Positions 25,701 to 33,352 of a stretch of DNA of 64,000 nt are shown in pieces. Position numbers and translations under genes: made by a program. This DNA comes from Antedon mediterranea (lineage: Eukaryota; Echinodermata; Crinoidea; Comatulida; Antedonidae), in the NCBI RefSeq assembly GCF_964355755.1, contig NC_092672.1, positions 5,394,001-5,458,000 on the forward strand, given 5' to 3'. Under the pieces are notes generated by a model that worked only from the letters and a program-made list of their open reading frames with translations, was not told where the DNA came from and searched no databases. Within the stretch, counting starts at the first letter, position 1; every line of letters begins with the position of its first letter.

Positions 25701-26079
25701 GTATTCGTAAGATTGCGAAACCTCCCTAATACTGATACTGAAAATTGTTTTCTTCTAACAGTCCTGCTAATACTAATAACATCATACATCAATTTTATTT
25801 TTCTTCAAACAGGAATGTCGTATGCCTTTCAATGGTGGTAGTTTCTTCGATCACGATGGTATTCCATACTGCGAGACACATTACCACGCCGTACGCGGAT
25901 CCCTCTGCGCTGGCTGCAGAATGCCAGTCACTGGAAGATGCATCACAGCCATGGGCAAGAAGTTTCACCCAGAGCACTTTTCTTGCGCATACTGCCTGAA
26001 ACAACTCAACAAAGGCACCTTCAAGGAACAGAATGATAAGCCTTATTGCCATACATGTTTTACAAAGTTGTTTAGCTAG
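1772..26079 (+). CDS. PXN: Paxillin, complete coding gene (9 exons, 543 aa)
   Basis: Focal-adhesion scaffold that links integrin complexes to FAK/Src kinases, vinculin and actin regulators. Coding exons: 1772-1784, 13287-13438, 13872-14130, 14733-14844, 16978-17197, 17764-17967, 18307-18480, 18672-18902 and 25813-26079, all with GT-AG borders and continuous phase. LD motifs seen: LD1 at residues 3-12 ([10 protein letters not shown], split by intron 1), LD2 at about 124-138 ([15 protein letters not shown]), an LD4-like motif at 240-251 ([12 protein letters not shown]) and an LD5-like motif at about 284-297 ([14 protein letters not shown]). I found no LD3. Tyr40 and Tyr78 both sit in SPLYSEI, resembling the FAK/Src phosphosites. 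Four LIM zinc domains run from Cys310 to the end ([32 protein letters not shown] starts). The length is close to the 557-591 aa of the human forms. Introns 1 (11.5 kb) and 8 (6.9 kb) are packed with repeats. Confidence 0.95.
2210..2280 (-). tRNA. tRNA-like gene with anticodon AUC (Asp codon GAU)
   Basis: Read on the minus strand, 71 bases fold as a tRNA. The acceptor GCCTCAG pairs with TTGGGGC (two G-U pairs) and the anticodon stem TCTGC pairs with GCAGG around the loop ATATCAA. The T arm is perfect (CCGAG / CTCGG, loop TTCGAGT). The D arm is weak, with one mismatch. A run of five T lies at 2206-2202, just past the 3-prime end, as expected for an RNA polymerase III terminator. The anticodon ATC would read Asp GAU, whereas eukaryotic tRNA-Asp normally carries GUC. 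It may be a mutated copy, a SINE head or a pseudogene. Confidence 0.55.
4945..4981. repeat. Short perfect hairpin
   Basis: ATGGAGGTATA (4945-4955) is mirrored by TATACCTCCAT (4971-4981): an 11-bp stem around a 15-base AT loop. It could be a remnant of a very short inverted-repeat element. Confidence 0.5.
6630..6785 (+). repeat. Two-copy direct duplication, about 91 bp apart
   Basis: TTGTGGTTCACCACCACCTT followed by a shared CAATGTTTCATTACATAATT tract occurs at about 6632 and again at about 6723. The small ORF across it is a by-product of the duplication. Confidence 0.6.
9851..9975 (+). repeat. 13-bp minisatellite, about 8 copies
   Basis: The unit GGGGAATGTTCCA is repeated about eight times with almost no change. 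The array is bounded by an inverted pair, GTTATATCC at 9851-9859 and GGATATAAC at 9967-9975. Each unit contains GAATGTTC, which fits the GAAnnTTC core of a heat-shock element; regulatory use is only inference. Because 39 bases equal 13 codons, the minus strand reads as a repetitive peptide that I do not regard as a gene. Confidence 0.85.
10540..10800 (+). repeat. Irregular tandem repeat (GCATGGACCTAATTTA family)
   Basis: The block ATGAGACATAATA ... AAGCATGGACCTAATTTA occurs three times (near 10545, 10612 and 10696). The outer copies also share TAGGTTCATGGTATAAGACA. The array is AT-rich and has no coding content. Confidence 0.7.
10854..11130 (+). repeat. Two-copy tandem duplication, about 130 bp
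   Basis: ACTCCCACATACCCAGCAGG through GTTGCAGCACATACTTGTAC is present twice, 130 bases apart. Differences are few, apart from about 16 extra bases near the start of the first copy, which indicates a recent duplication. Confidence 0.85.
11391..12967. repeat. CpG-rich unclassified repeat element
   Basis: This 1.6-kb block stands out from its AT-rich surroundings by frequent CG, including runs such as GCGCGCGTAAATT. It is bounded by the inverted pair TTGGTTATCCGC (11391-11402) and GCGGATAACCAA (12956-12967). Inside, a diverged direct repeat (TGGCCATATGATGACGTCAC near 11807, TGGCCATACGATGAAGTCAC near 12162) is about 355 bases apart. The short ORFs here look like chance. It is probably a non-coding mobile element or decayed satellite; I cannot name the family. 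Confidence 0.5.
13529..13682 (+). repeat. G/C-rich dispersed repeat fragment
   Basis: The block holds GGGGGGCCCAGGGCC near its left end and CTGGGCCCCCCTTGAATC near its right end, which look like worn inverted termini of a short DNA element. It sits in PXN intron 2. Confidence 0.4.
14510..14695 (+). repeat. Tandem repeat around AATACATTTGxxGGGCCC
   Basis: Four diverged units, each with ACATTTG, a GGGCCC core and a following TTATNTGTTTCTTA stretch, end just before PXN exon 4 and may crowd its branch-point region. Confidence 0.65.
15499..15618. mobile_element. Foldback MITE, copy 2
   Basis: Short (120 bp) member of the family at 62562-62726, in PXN intron 4, with flanking TA on both sides and AAGCTCTGTCTACACTATCA on the left. 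The ORF that crosses it is not a gene. Confidence 0.85.
16361..16445 (+). CDS. Candidate alternative paxillin exon
   Basis: An open 85-base segment between PXN exons 4 and 5 follows a pyrimidine-rich tract ending ACCAG and precedes a strong donor (CAT before GTAAGTTGG). It would encode about 28 residues beginning [15 protein letters not shown] and ending HFDGVYMT. It starts in phase 1 and ends in phase 2, exactly like exon 4 (14733-14844). Splicing from exon 3 into it and on to exon 5 therefore stays in frame, while joining it after exon 4 hits a stop, so the two would be mutually exclusive. I do not recognise the peptide. It may be a chance ORF or an exon of something else. Confidence 0.4.
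17290..17400 (+). repeat. About 20-bp minisatellite, six units
   Basis: Units of the form GGATTGAACCCTCAGCCTT are repeated about six times in PXN intron 5. The array directly abuts MITE copy 3. The repeating GATTGAACCC resembles the B-box side of a worn tRNA-derived SINE, a possible source. Confidence 0.65.
17403..17534. mobile_element. Foldback MITE, copy 3
   Basis: Member of the family at 62562-62726, with arms more diverged than in most copies. TA is present on both sides. Confidence 0.75.
18530..18608 (-). repeat. Dispersed repeat shared with 32655-32790
   Basis: The stretch from GGTAAACACAATTATTGGAA to GGTGGGAACCA is the inverted counterpart of 32665-32730. The two copies share AACACAATTATT and AAGGGCATTT, and have related ends around GGTTCCCACTAG. 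It lies in PXN intron 7. Confidence 0.65.
20852..22769 (+). CDS. Harbinger transposase (HARBI1-like DDE nuclease), 3 exons, 411 aa
   Basis: Exons 20852-21170, 21312-21427 and 21969-22769 join in frame across consensus GT-AG introns. The protein opens with a Leu/Arg-rich basic stretch, then a helical domain ([41 protein letters not shown]) and the DDE_4 nuclease. Proposed catalytic residues by comparison with HARBI1 are D174 (GALDGKH), D264 (VADDAF) and E301 (RVSENAFG). The C-terminal [11 protein letters not shown] is also a family hallmark. No frameshift or stop is seen, so it could be active. An acceptor-like TTATACAG sits just before the ATG, so a non-coding leader exon is likely. Confidence 0.93.
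21557..25235 (-). CDS. Harbinger-associated MADF/Myb-like DNA-binding protein, 3 exons, 224 aa
   Basis: Minus-strand exons 25235-25055, 23079-22904 and 21874-21557 join in frame (AG/GT borders checked by eye). Exon 1 starts [18 protein letters not shown] and carries [14 protein letters not shown], the first helices of a MADF/SANT-type domain; exon 2 carries [19 protein letters not shown] and [14 protein letters not shown]. Exon 3 is an acidic then Lys-rich tail ending in FEVKIKDLD. In PIF/Harbinger elements the second protein binds DNA and helps the transposase reach nucleus and ends; that role is inferred from family knowledge. Exon 3 lies inside transposase intron 2 and exon 2 just beyond the transposase stop, so the two genes interleave on opposite strands. 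Confidence 0.88.
23166..23965 (+). repeat. 183-bp tandem array inside the Harbinger element
   Basis: TGGAATATATACTGTGTATA starts at 23181, 23363, 23547, 23730 and 23913, giving about 4.3 nearly identical units of about 183 bp. Each unit has two diverged halves (GGAATATATACTGTGTATAT and GGAATGTATACTGTGTATAT). It lies in the intron of the MADF gene, is about 85 percent A+T, and probably differs in length among element copies. Confidence 0.9.
24060..25030. repeat. TAGGCCTA-rich tract
   Basis: Dozens of TAGGCCTA, CTAG and GCCTAGGC words fill this stretch, immediately after exon 1 of the MADF gene. Similar tracts occur at 1228-1330, 20030-20330, 33478-33620, 35826-35910, 51930-52335 and 63540-63580. 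Confidence 0.7.
24308..24482 (+). mobile_element. hAT-like MITE nested in the Harbinger element
   Basis: Starts CAGGGAATAATTTCGCCAGT and aligns along its whole length with the inverted copy at 52920-53094. Shared inner words include GTGTAGCATAGCAAAAAGCT and ATAGTTTTG on the opposite strand. The right end has decayed (TTTCCTAG instead of TTCCCTG). Confidence 0.7.
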
Positions 26080-29029
26080 AATAATAGACCTATTTTAGCC
26101 AAAAACATTGTTTAACTGTATATATCGCTTACCATAATACTCAAATATGGTTTTGCAAATAGCAGTATTCTAAAGGCGCTACTTACTGTATTTGAAGTAC
26201 TTATAATAAGAATTTATCATCTTAAAAATTGAGACTGACACTTTTGCACACGCTGAGTGTTAAATTCAAACAAATTTATTATTCTATGCATACATGTGGT
26301 ACAGTATATTCGTATATGATTCATATAATATATGGCTGGGTTTAATAGGAATAATACAAAAAGTAATTGTTATTTAGTTACAACAGTGAGTAGTTCTAGA
26401 TGTAAGACAGTAATGTTCAAAATCACATTACTACAAACGAAAGAATGGCAGATAGAGGAATTGTAATACAGTATTGGGGTGGTCCACCTATGTTATATAG
26501 TATACACTGAACTAATGATGATGTGTTATAGCCTTGTTGTACTAATTATCTTACAACTAAACTGTGTCAAAAACCATATTCTAGAAAACTATTACAGAGC
26601 TGTAACGTAGCAGTGTTTAAAGATTAAAATAGAACATGTACTTGCTTAATGTAGTAATGTACAACATAGGATTCTGTTAGTGTGCTAGATTATATGTAAC
26701 TTTGCATGTCCTAGCTTTGCACTTCGCATCTGTTTTTGTGTATACAGTGCAGTAACCCAACCTATCAACTGCAAACAGCATTTTGATTATTTTCAACTGA
26801 ATGCCGTTGTATGATGTTATACAGATCTTTTTAATAATTGTCTTGATAACAGTATTACTGATAGAGATATGCAAATGAGAGACGGCACTGTATTGTATGG
26901 TAAGAAGATTGTCAGTTGTACAAAAGAATGTTTTAAATTTCCTACCGAAGTGTATTTTAACATTTACTAAAATTTTAATGATGTTGTCTTTAAGTGTCTT
27001 CTACTGTATTATCAGTGGCTAATCATCCTTCATCACAAATTTTAATACTAAATTAATTTTTCTACTTAGTTTTAATAATGTTAATTAAAATGCACTAATA
27101 TATTTTTATTTATTTTTTTGATAGCAATAAGTGATAAATTGCTATAATGGATGAAGGTACTGATTGAAAAAATGTTTTAAAATTATAATTTATTTTAATT
27201 GATCAATTATTGATTGTGATTGATCAAATATAATTTGTTACGATTGATTGTATTGATCTAGATAATTGGTTAAAATTGATCAAGTATTTAATGATTGATT
27301 TTATTGATCTAGATAATTGGTTAAGATTGATCAAGTATTTATTGATTACATATTGATCTAGACAATTAAGATCAAGTATTGATCAATTGATTGTAATTGA
27401 TCTCTTATGATCGATTGTTAATTAAAAGTTTTAAGGTTTCTCGTTGCGAATGTGCCAAGTTTTGTGTGCTTTTAGAACAAGATATATATATGAATCTATG
27501 TTTAAGATTTGAATAGGAAAATTGCTAATAATTGTGTATTCTGTAATTGCTACTAAATATGACCAAAACATGATAATGATACGATTGGTTTTCCCATTAC
27601 ATATAATTCACAGTTTATAGGTAGGGTGGTTTTGCTAATTTAAGTATAATATTATAAGGTTTACTAACACAGTATTTGTAGTACATTAAGATACAGAGTC
27701 TGCGATTAGTGTAAGGTCAAAGGTCAAAATCACCGTTGTATTTTAGTTCTATATCAACTCTTAACAAATTACAAGGAAACATTAAATTGATGAGATTTTT
27801 TTAAACCAATTATGCAATCTAAATTTTCTTTGTTTTGGTCAGTTATAGTATAAGAAAGTGTATGTTGGGCTTACAGATTTAGAATATTTTATGTATTTTG
27901 AATCGCATATTCATTCATTATTTATCGTATTCATTTTTTATTATTATTATTATTATAAGAGAAATACTACAAAACCCATCCCAAAGTTTTGAGTAATTTC
28001 CATGCAAATAATCAAGCATTTAACTTCTACGTTTTTGAACTTTAATAATATATAAATTCATGCTTGATTTGCCTTTTGCTTTTATTTAAGAATACTACAA
28101 AATATGATTTGTATGATCTGTTGTTATATTATATACAATTCATTTATGTACTGTAATCTTGGTGCTTCTAAATCTAACTGTAGCAAGGTCACATTTTTTA
28201 ATATGTGAAAAATAATATAAATGCCATTTGAAATTTCAATCTAAATTGCTCTTCACAAAATATTTAATTCTGGTTTTCCAGATTATTCGGAAAGAATTTG
28301 AGAAACCTTAAAAATATCTCAGTTGTGGGAAAGATTATTATCTTCTTTTTCTAAACATTTCAACTTTGTATACATAAAATGATAATTTTTATTCCTTATT
28401 TTACACATGTCACAAAGGTAAAATGAATGTGAAACTGTATAATATGCAAGCTAATTGCATGGCTATACTTAATGATTTTTCCATGTCTTTTATCTGAGCT
28501 CTGATTGGTTAAGTACACTATTATTTCATGTGAGTATTAATGTAGCTCATAAAAAATGTTTTTTTTAAATAGAATTGTACAGGAAATAATAAAAGACAAT
28601 TAGGGATGATTTTTTTTTGTAAAATAAATATCTTAAATATCTTGCAATTACTACTGTTTTTATTATTATTCAATAGATAGTATAAATTATAAATAAAGGG
28701 GGTTTGTTCCGATGCAAACCTACCAATACAAATACCTCAGAAGAATAAACAGATTAATTTAGTTTTAAATAACTGTGACAAATAATAGAAATGAATGTTT
28801 ATGGATAAAAATCATGCTTAAATGGAGAAGAGGAATCAACTTAATAAGTTATGATGTTGAAAAGCAGGCAGGCAGTTGAATTTATTATAACCCTGATAAA
28901 ATGAATACACAGAATAATATGGGCCTCAACAGCAGCTCTAAGCAACAATTTTGTAATAATTTGGCAAACTCGATTGATTTTCTGGCAACGACAAAGTAAA
29001 ATTTATAAATAAAAAACGTGTGATCAAGT
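26080..29029 (+). other. PXN 3-prime UTR and intergenic DNA
   Basis: No coding exon is seen. The paxillin trailer must begin here, but I could not fix its polyadenylation site. The stretch is very AT-rich and holds a TTGATC-based repeat at 27150-27425. Confidence 0.5.
27150..27425 (+). repeat. About 50-bp AT-rich tandem repeat (TTGATC)
   Basis: ATTGATCTAGATAATTGGTT recurs at 27252 and 27303, with a diverged third unit at 27352. The flanks are dense in TTGATC and GATTGA. Confidence 0.7.
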
Positions 29030-29073
29030 TTAGTAGTAGTCGACAGAAGATCCAACAAATAAGTTTTATAAAG
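29030..29073 (+). other. Possible 5-prime leader exon of GPN3
   Basis: A sequence ending TTATAAAG is followed by the donor GTATGTA at 29074; the coding exon has an acceptor at 29403-29404 (TTTTGTAG). The left limit and the transcription start are unknown. Placement is inference. Confidence 0.3.
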
Positions 29074-29418
29074 GTATGTATTTTAAAAATTGTTATGCTA
29101 CTAAATAAAATTAAGAGTTTATAATGTTATCTTCAAATAAAAATGTTTTAATTTGAGTATTAACTACGGAAAAACCTACCAACAGCATCCTATTCTAGGC
29201 CGACCAAACTTGGCCAGTGTACCTACGGACTTTACAGGAGTTAATACAGGTGCTGGACCTTCGAATTTCGAATAAAGTCGTTTCGTCCTTATTACTATTG
29301 TATACAATCCGTTTCTATCCAAATTCTTTTTATCTGTTGATTACGTAAACCAGATTCTTTTAATTTCGTTTTTAAGGGAATATTTGTAATTTTATATTTT
29401 GTAGGTATTTGTTGGAAA

Positions 29419-32397
29419 ATGCCACGTTATGCTCAGATCGTCATGGGTCCGGCTGGTAGTGGAAAGGTAAGAAATGCAAGAAATCACTGAAGCTTGACTG
29501 AAATTGTACTGTCCTTTACATGATGTGTGTGTTTTTCTTTATACTTTACTTTTGTTATCAAGTAGTCTACCAAACCGACACATGATCGTTACTATTATTT
29601 AAACCATTTTGTTCCTTTTTTTGTAGTCTACCTATTGCAGTCGTATGCATCAACACTTTGAGAACAGTAAGAGGACAGCCTTTATCATAAATCTTGATCC
29701 CGCAGCAGAGTATTTTAGTTATCCTGTACTAGCAGGTTTGTATCATTTTTATGGGTGAGCTCTGGCTTAGTTAAATTACCCGCTAAGTTGGCTTCATGGA
29801 CCAATTATCGCTAACTTTGGTGGGTAGGTGACTAAGCCTACCCATGGTTCCTTTATTAATAAATAGAAATGTAAGCCTTATTATTCATAGATATTCGTGA
29901 GTTGATTGAAGTTGATGATGTCATGCAAGATTCAACACTAAGTCTTGGACCAAATGGAGGTCTTGTGTTTTGCATGGAGTAAGTATCAAAATGTGTTTTC
30001 TTTTTGAAGAGAATTTAATCCAAATATATTTTTTCAATTAATTAATTGATTTCATTTATCAATTAAAACAAAATCTGTTTTCAGATATTTTGCAAAGAAT
30101 TTTGATTGGTTAGAGGAACAAATAGGAGAGACGGACGGTGATTACTTTATCTTCGATTGTCCAGGTAGGACAAATGATTGTCATTGTTTGCTAAAAGCAT
30201 CTATGATGCTTTTTTTTTCTTGTGTGAGTTCATTTATTTGAATTCTCAGTTATAAATATATTGTATACAGTGCATGTACCTTTCTGACAATTAGAGTTTT
30301 TATAGTAATTAAAATAAATGTATATCATAACATGCTTATAGTCAGTATTAACCATATTTGTTTTCATAATAAACATGATGCTACTTTAAGTTTATTATGT
30401 GCTTCAATGTAATATACGTTTCTTTAAATATTTGTTTATCACATAACATTTAACTGTATATTTACATACATATTTTCATCTTTGTTTTAAATTTCCTGCT
30501 TTATAAGCTTAGTTCTGCTTAGTACTCCAAAGCTTTTGGAGGCGTGCCTTTTTAACTATGCCTTGTGTTTGTTAACATCTTTGATTGGCTGATTTGTTTT
30601 ATTATGTAATTTTGTGACTTTAAATATAATAAATGTTATCCTTTGTTCAATTCTCTTCACATGATGATGGGCTATGCCCGAAACATGTCGTAAAAATAAA
30701 CTTATATTGAGGCAATTTTAACATATTTGATCTCTATTTTCATTTTCATTATATTTTTAGGCCAGATTGAATTATACACGCATATCCCTGTTATGAGGCA
30801 ACTGGTGGAGCTTCTGCAGGGTTGGGATTTCAGGCTGTGTGGCCTGTTCCTCATTGACTCACAGTTCATGATTGACACTTCTAAATTCTTTTCTGGTTAG
30901 TCTTTGATAAGCCTTTTTACAGGTATTATTTATTCAAATATTAAGCAGGCATCAGGTCCATAAAATGCTTCAGCATAAAATAGGTTGTTGAGGCAATGGA
31001 GGTCCCAATCAGATACATGCGGTTGTGTTGAAGAAAAACATTTTGTCAACTTTGGTTAAAAAATTAATATAATTTACTGTAATAGATACAATCATTAATT
31101 ATATCCTTTTATTGCAAAGAATGCAACAAAAAAACAGTAACAAGTATGTAGTAAGTAATATAAAGTGAATTTACAAAATGTTAAAATGTTATAGGCCTCC
31201 ACTGATAAAGTTGATCAAATTTTAATTATAAAAAACATTAGAAAATAATGCCACAAAAGAGAGAAAAACAATAAGTATGCAAATACGAGGTCTCTATACA
31301 TGTTTAATGTCCTTTTCCAATTAAAAAGAAAAATAGTATTTTACCCGAGACTGAGAGAAAAAAATTCCTTCATTAAGCTCTGTCTAAACTAGTTTGACAA
31401 AAAAGTGTGATGTGCCCATATATGGCAGTGATATTATACCAAATATAATAGTATGTGGACACATAACATTTTTTTTGTCACATAAAGTTTGATAGTTTAG
31501 AAAGAGCTTAAAGCAAGTTAATAATTTTAATTTTGCTATAGGTACAATGTCTGCTTTATCCACAATGGTGAACCTGGAGATTCCACATATTAATGTCATG
31601 ACAAAGATGGACTTGCTTAGTGCTAAAGATAAACAGTCAGTTGAAAAGTAAGTAAGCATATTTTCTTTTGTTACCAGGATGGCCCCTGTATCAGGATTAC
31701 ACCTATCTGACAGTGATTAATTTACTATTTGTAATCCAAAACATTTGCCTAAAGACATAAAATAAAAAAAATAAAAACTAGTGAATGATTATCAACCAAC
31801 ATCATTTTCCACTACTGATTCAATCATTTCATATCATTATCATAACCTTTATTTTTGTTATAGATTTCTTGACCCAGACACAAATGCATTGATAGGCGAT
31901 CTTCACACAAACAACAAGAAGTTTGAGAAATTAAATCAGGCAATTGCTGCACTGGTAATGACATTTTAGCCTGAAAAAATAAATTTTTAAGGAGCAATAG
32001 CCTACTAAATTCCGTACCCTTTAAAATATCAGAGAAAAAAGTAGAACATGGGTAAAGTGTAAAAGTAAAAGTGTGATATGCCCAAACATGGTAGTGATAT
32101 GACATCATCAAGTCCATACAGTATATGGGCACATCGCATTTTTTTGTCACAAAGTTTGATAGTGTAGACAGCTTTAGAATGAAGAAAAAAATATCTCCTA
32201 AATTTGTTTTCAATTTTTAGATTGATGACTATTCATTGGTGAAGTTCACTCCTCTTAACTACAACGTTGAGGAAACCATAGAGGAGCTACTTCTGAACAT
32301 TGACATGACCTTACAGTATGATGAAGATCAAGAGGTCAGACCTCCACCAGATATAGATCCAGATGATGATGTCGACTCTGGTGTGGCAGAAGGATGA
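29419..32397 (+). CDS. GPN3: GPN-loop GTPase 3, complete (8 exons, 277 aa)
   Basis: Small GTPase of the GPN family that, with GPN1, is needed for assembly and nuclear import of RNA polymerase II. Exons: 29419-29466, 29627-29735, 29891-29978, 30085-30164, 30761-30895, 31542-31647, 31864-31954 and 32221-32397, all GT-AG and in phase. Motifs seen: P-loop GPAGSGKST (10-18), the signature GPN loop (LGPNGG, 71-76), switch II DCPGQ (106-110) and base-recognition TKMD (174-177). The acidic C-terminus [13 protein letters not shown] and the length (human 284 aa) favour GPN3 over GPN1 or GPN2. An acceptor 14 bases before the ATG implies a leader intron. Introns 5 and 7 contain foldback MITE copies. Confidence 0.96.
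31376..31509. mobile_element. Foldback MITE, copy 4 (GPN3 intron 5)
   Basis: Member of the family at 62562-62726. The left arm is shortened (a few bases lost after GTCTAAACT) and the right end reads AGTTTAGAAAGAGCTT. It ends about 30 bases before GPN3 exon 6. Confidence 0.75.
32070..32174. mobile_element. Foldback MITE, copy 5 (left end missing)
   Basis: Only the inner part and right arm of the family at 62562-62726 remain. The right end has lost AGAG (GTAGACAGCTTTA). It lies 46 bases before GPN3 exon 8. Confidence 0.75.
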
Positions 32398-33352
32398 AGA
32401 GATCCTGACAAACAATCCTCAGTTAGAAGATTGGGTTGCAGTAGTGGAAATCCTTAAAGATATGCTAGCCTTGATGAAAAGTCACAGGTCAAGTGCTTTA
32501 GCTAGTTGTGTTAGACCTCGAAATAAAGGTGGAAACTACCATTATGGTTTAGGTGAGTGGTGAGGGACAAAAATAATCTGCTTGGAAAATAAGAAAGGTT
32601 ATATAAATGCTTCTGTAATAAGGAAGATGTACCAACTGTCCTTTCACTTTGTCTCTAAAACTTGGTTCCCACTAGCGTTGCAACATAAGCAAATGCCCTT
32701 CTAATAATTGTGTTTGCCCCCACCTACATAAAATCAAACCTGTGATGTTTGCAGCACTATTGCGTCGTCGGTTCCCACTATAGATTTAAAGTCTACAGTA
32801 CTGGCTGCAATAATGTCCATGCAGTTAGTTTTTGTTTTAATTAGTATGCAATTATTCAAAGAATCTCATTTACATATGATTTGCATGCAGTCGGTATTTA
32901 CACTGTATAGTTCTTTTGTTCTGCTCAGTAGCAATTGAGCAGCCACAGAGTAGAGACCATTAAACCAGTACACCATATTTCTTGTGGATTTATTTTGCTT
33001 TACATACCATTGGATTTATACTTTGCCAAATGGATTTACATTGAACATATGTATGTATTATTTACTTTATATTATGTTATATAATGTTGCAATTAAAAGA
33101 TTATAAATTACAGTACCTACATATTCAGTAATGTATTTTGTAAAATTATCGGACAGAAACGTTATATATACAGTATACACAAAAAGCACTACTGTCTGGC
33201 AATTCCATACTTTCGACTATAGAGGGCGTAAATATTTGTAAATTCTACACTAATTTTTTTTAATTTTTGAAAAATTTACTTTCGATTTTGACTACCAAAA
33301 GATTACTAATGATAATTTGATCTTCCATTCGTCTTTGTAATTCGTATCAACG
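32398..33352 (+). other. GPN3 trailer and PLPP promoter region
   Basis: No coding exon is seen. A dispersed repeat with GGTTCCCACTA at both ends covers 32655-32790. The PLPP transcription start should lie in the last few hundred bases. Confidence 0.4.
32655..32790 (+). repeat. Dispersed repeat with GGTTCCCACT ends
   Basis: CTTGGTTCCCACTAGCGTTG at the left and CGTCGGTTCCCACTATAG at the right are direct, not inverted, repeats. The left half matches 18530-18608 in reverse. The family is not identified. Confidence 0.55.

Larger units (their letters stand above)
19374..25726. mobile_element. Mariner-type MITE (about 450 bp) split by a Harbinger insertion
   Basis: Outer inverted ends match over about 40 bp: the left reads GGGAGGTTTCGCAACCTTAC and the right, reverse-complemented, GGGAGGTTTCGCAATCTTAC. 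Both continue with ATACGATAACGAAAACG. TA lies on each side (19372-19373, 25727-25728), consistent with a Tc1/mariner-type duplication, although an AAT duplication with one base more of repeat also fits. Removing the inner element and one TSD leaves about 450 bp with no coding capacity. It sits in PXN intron 8. Confidence 0.8.

Noticed and set aside
25795-26052. Antisense ORF across the last LIM exon
   Set aside because: It is a shadow of the paxillin LIM3/LIM4 coding sequence.
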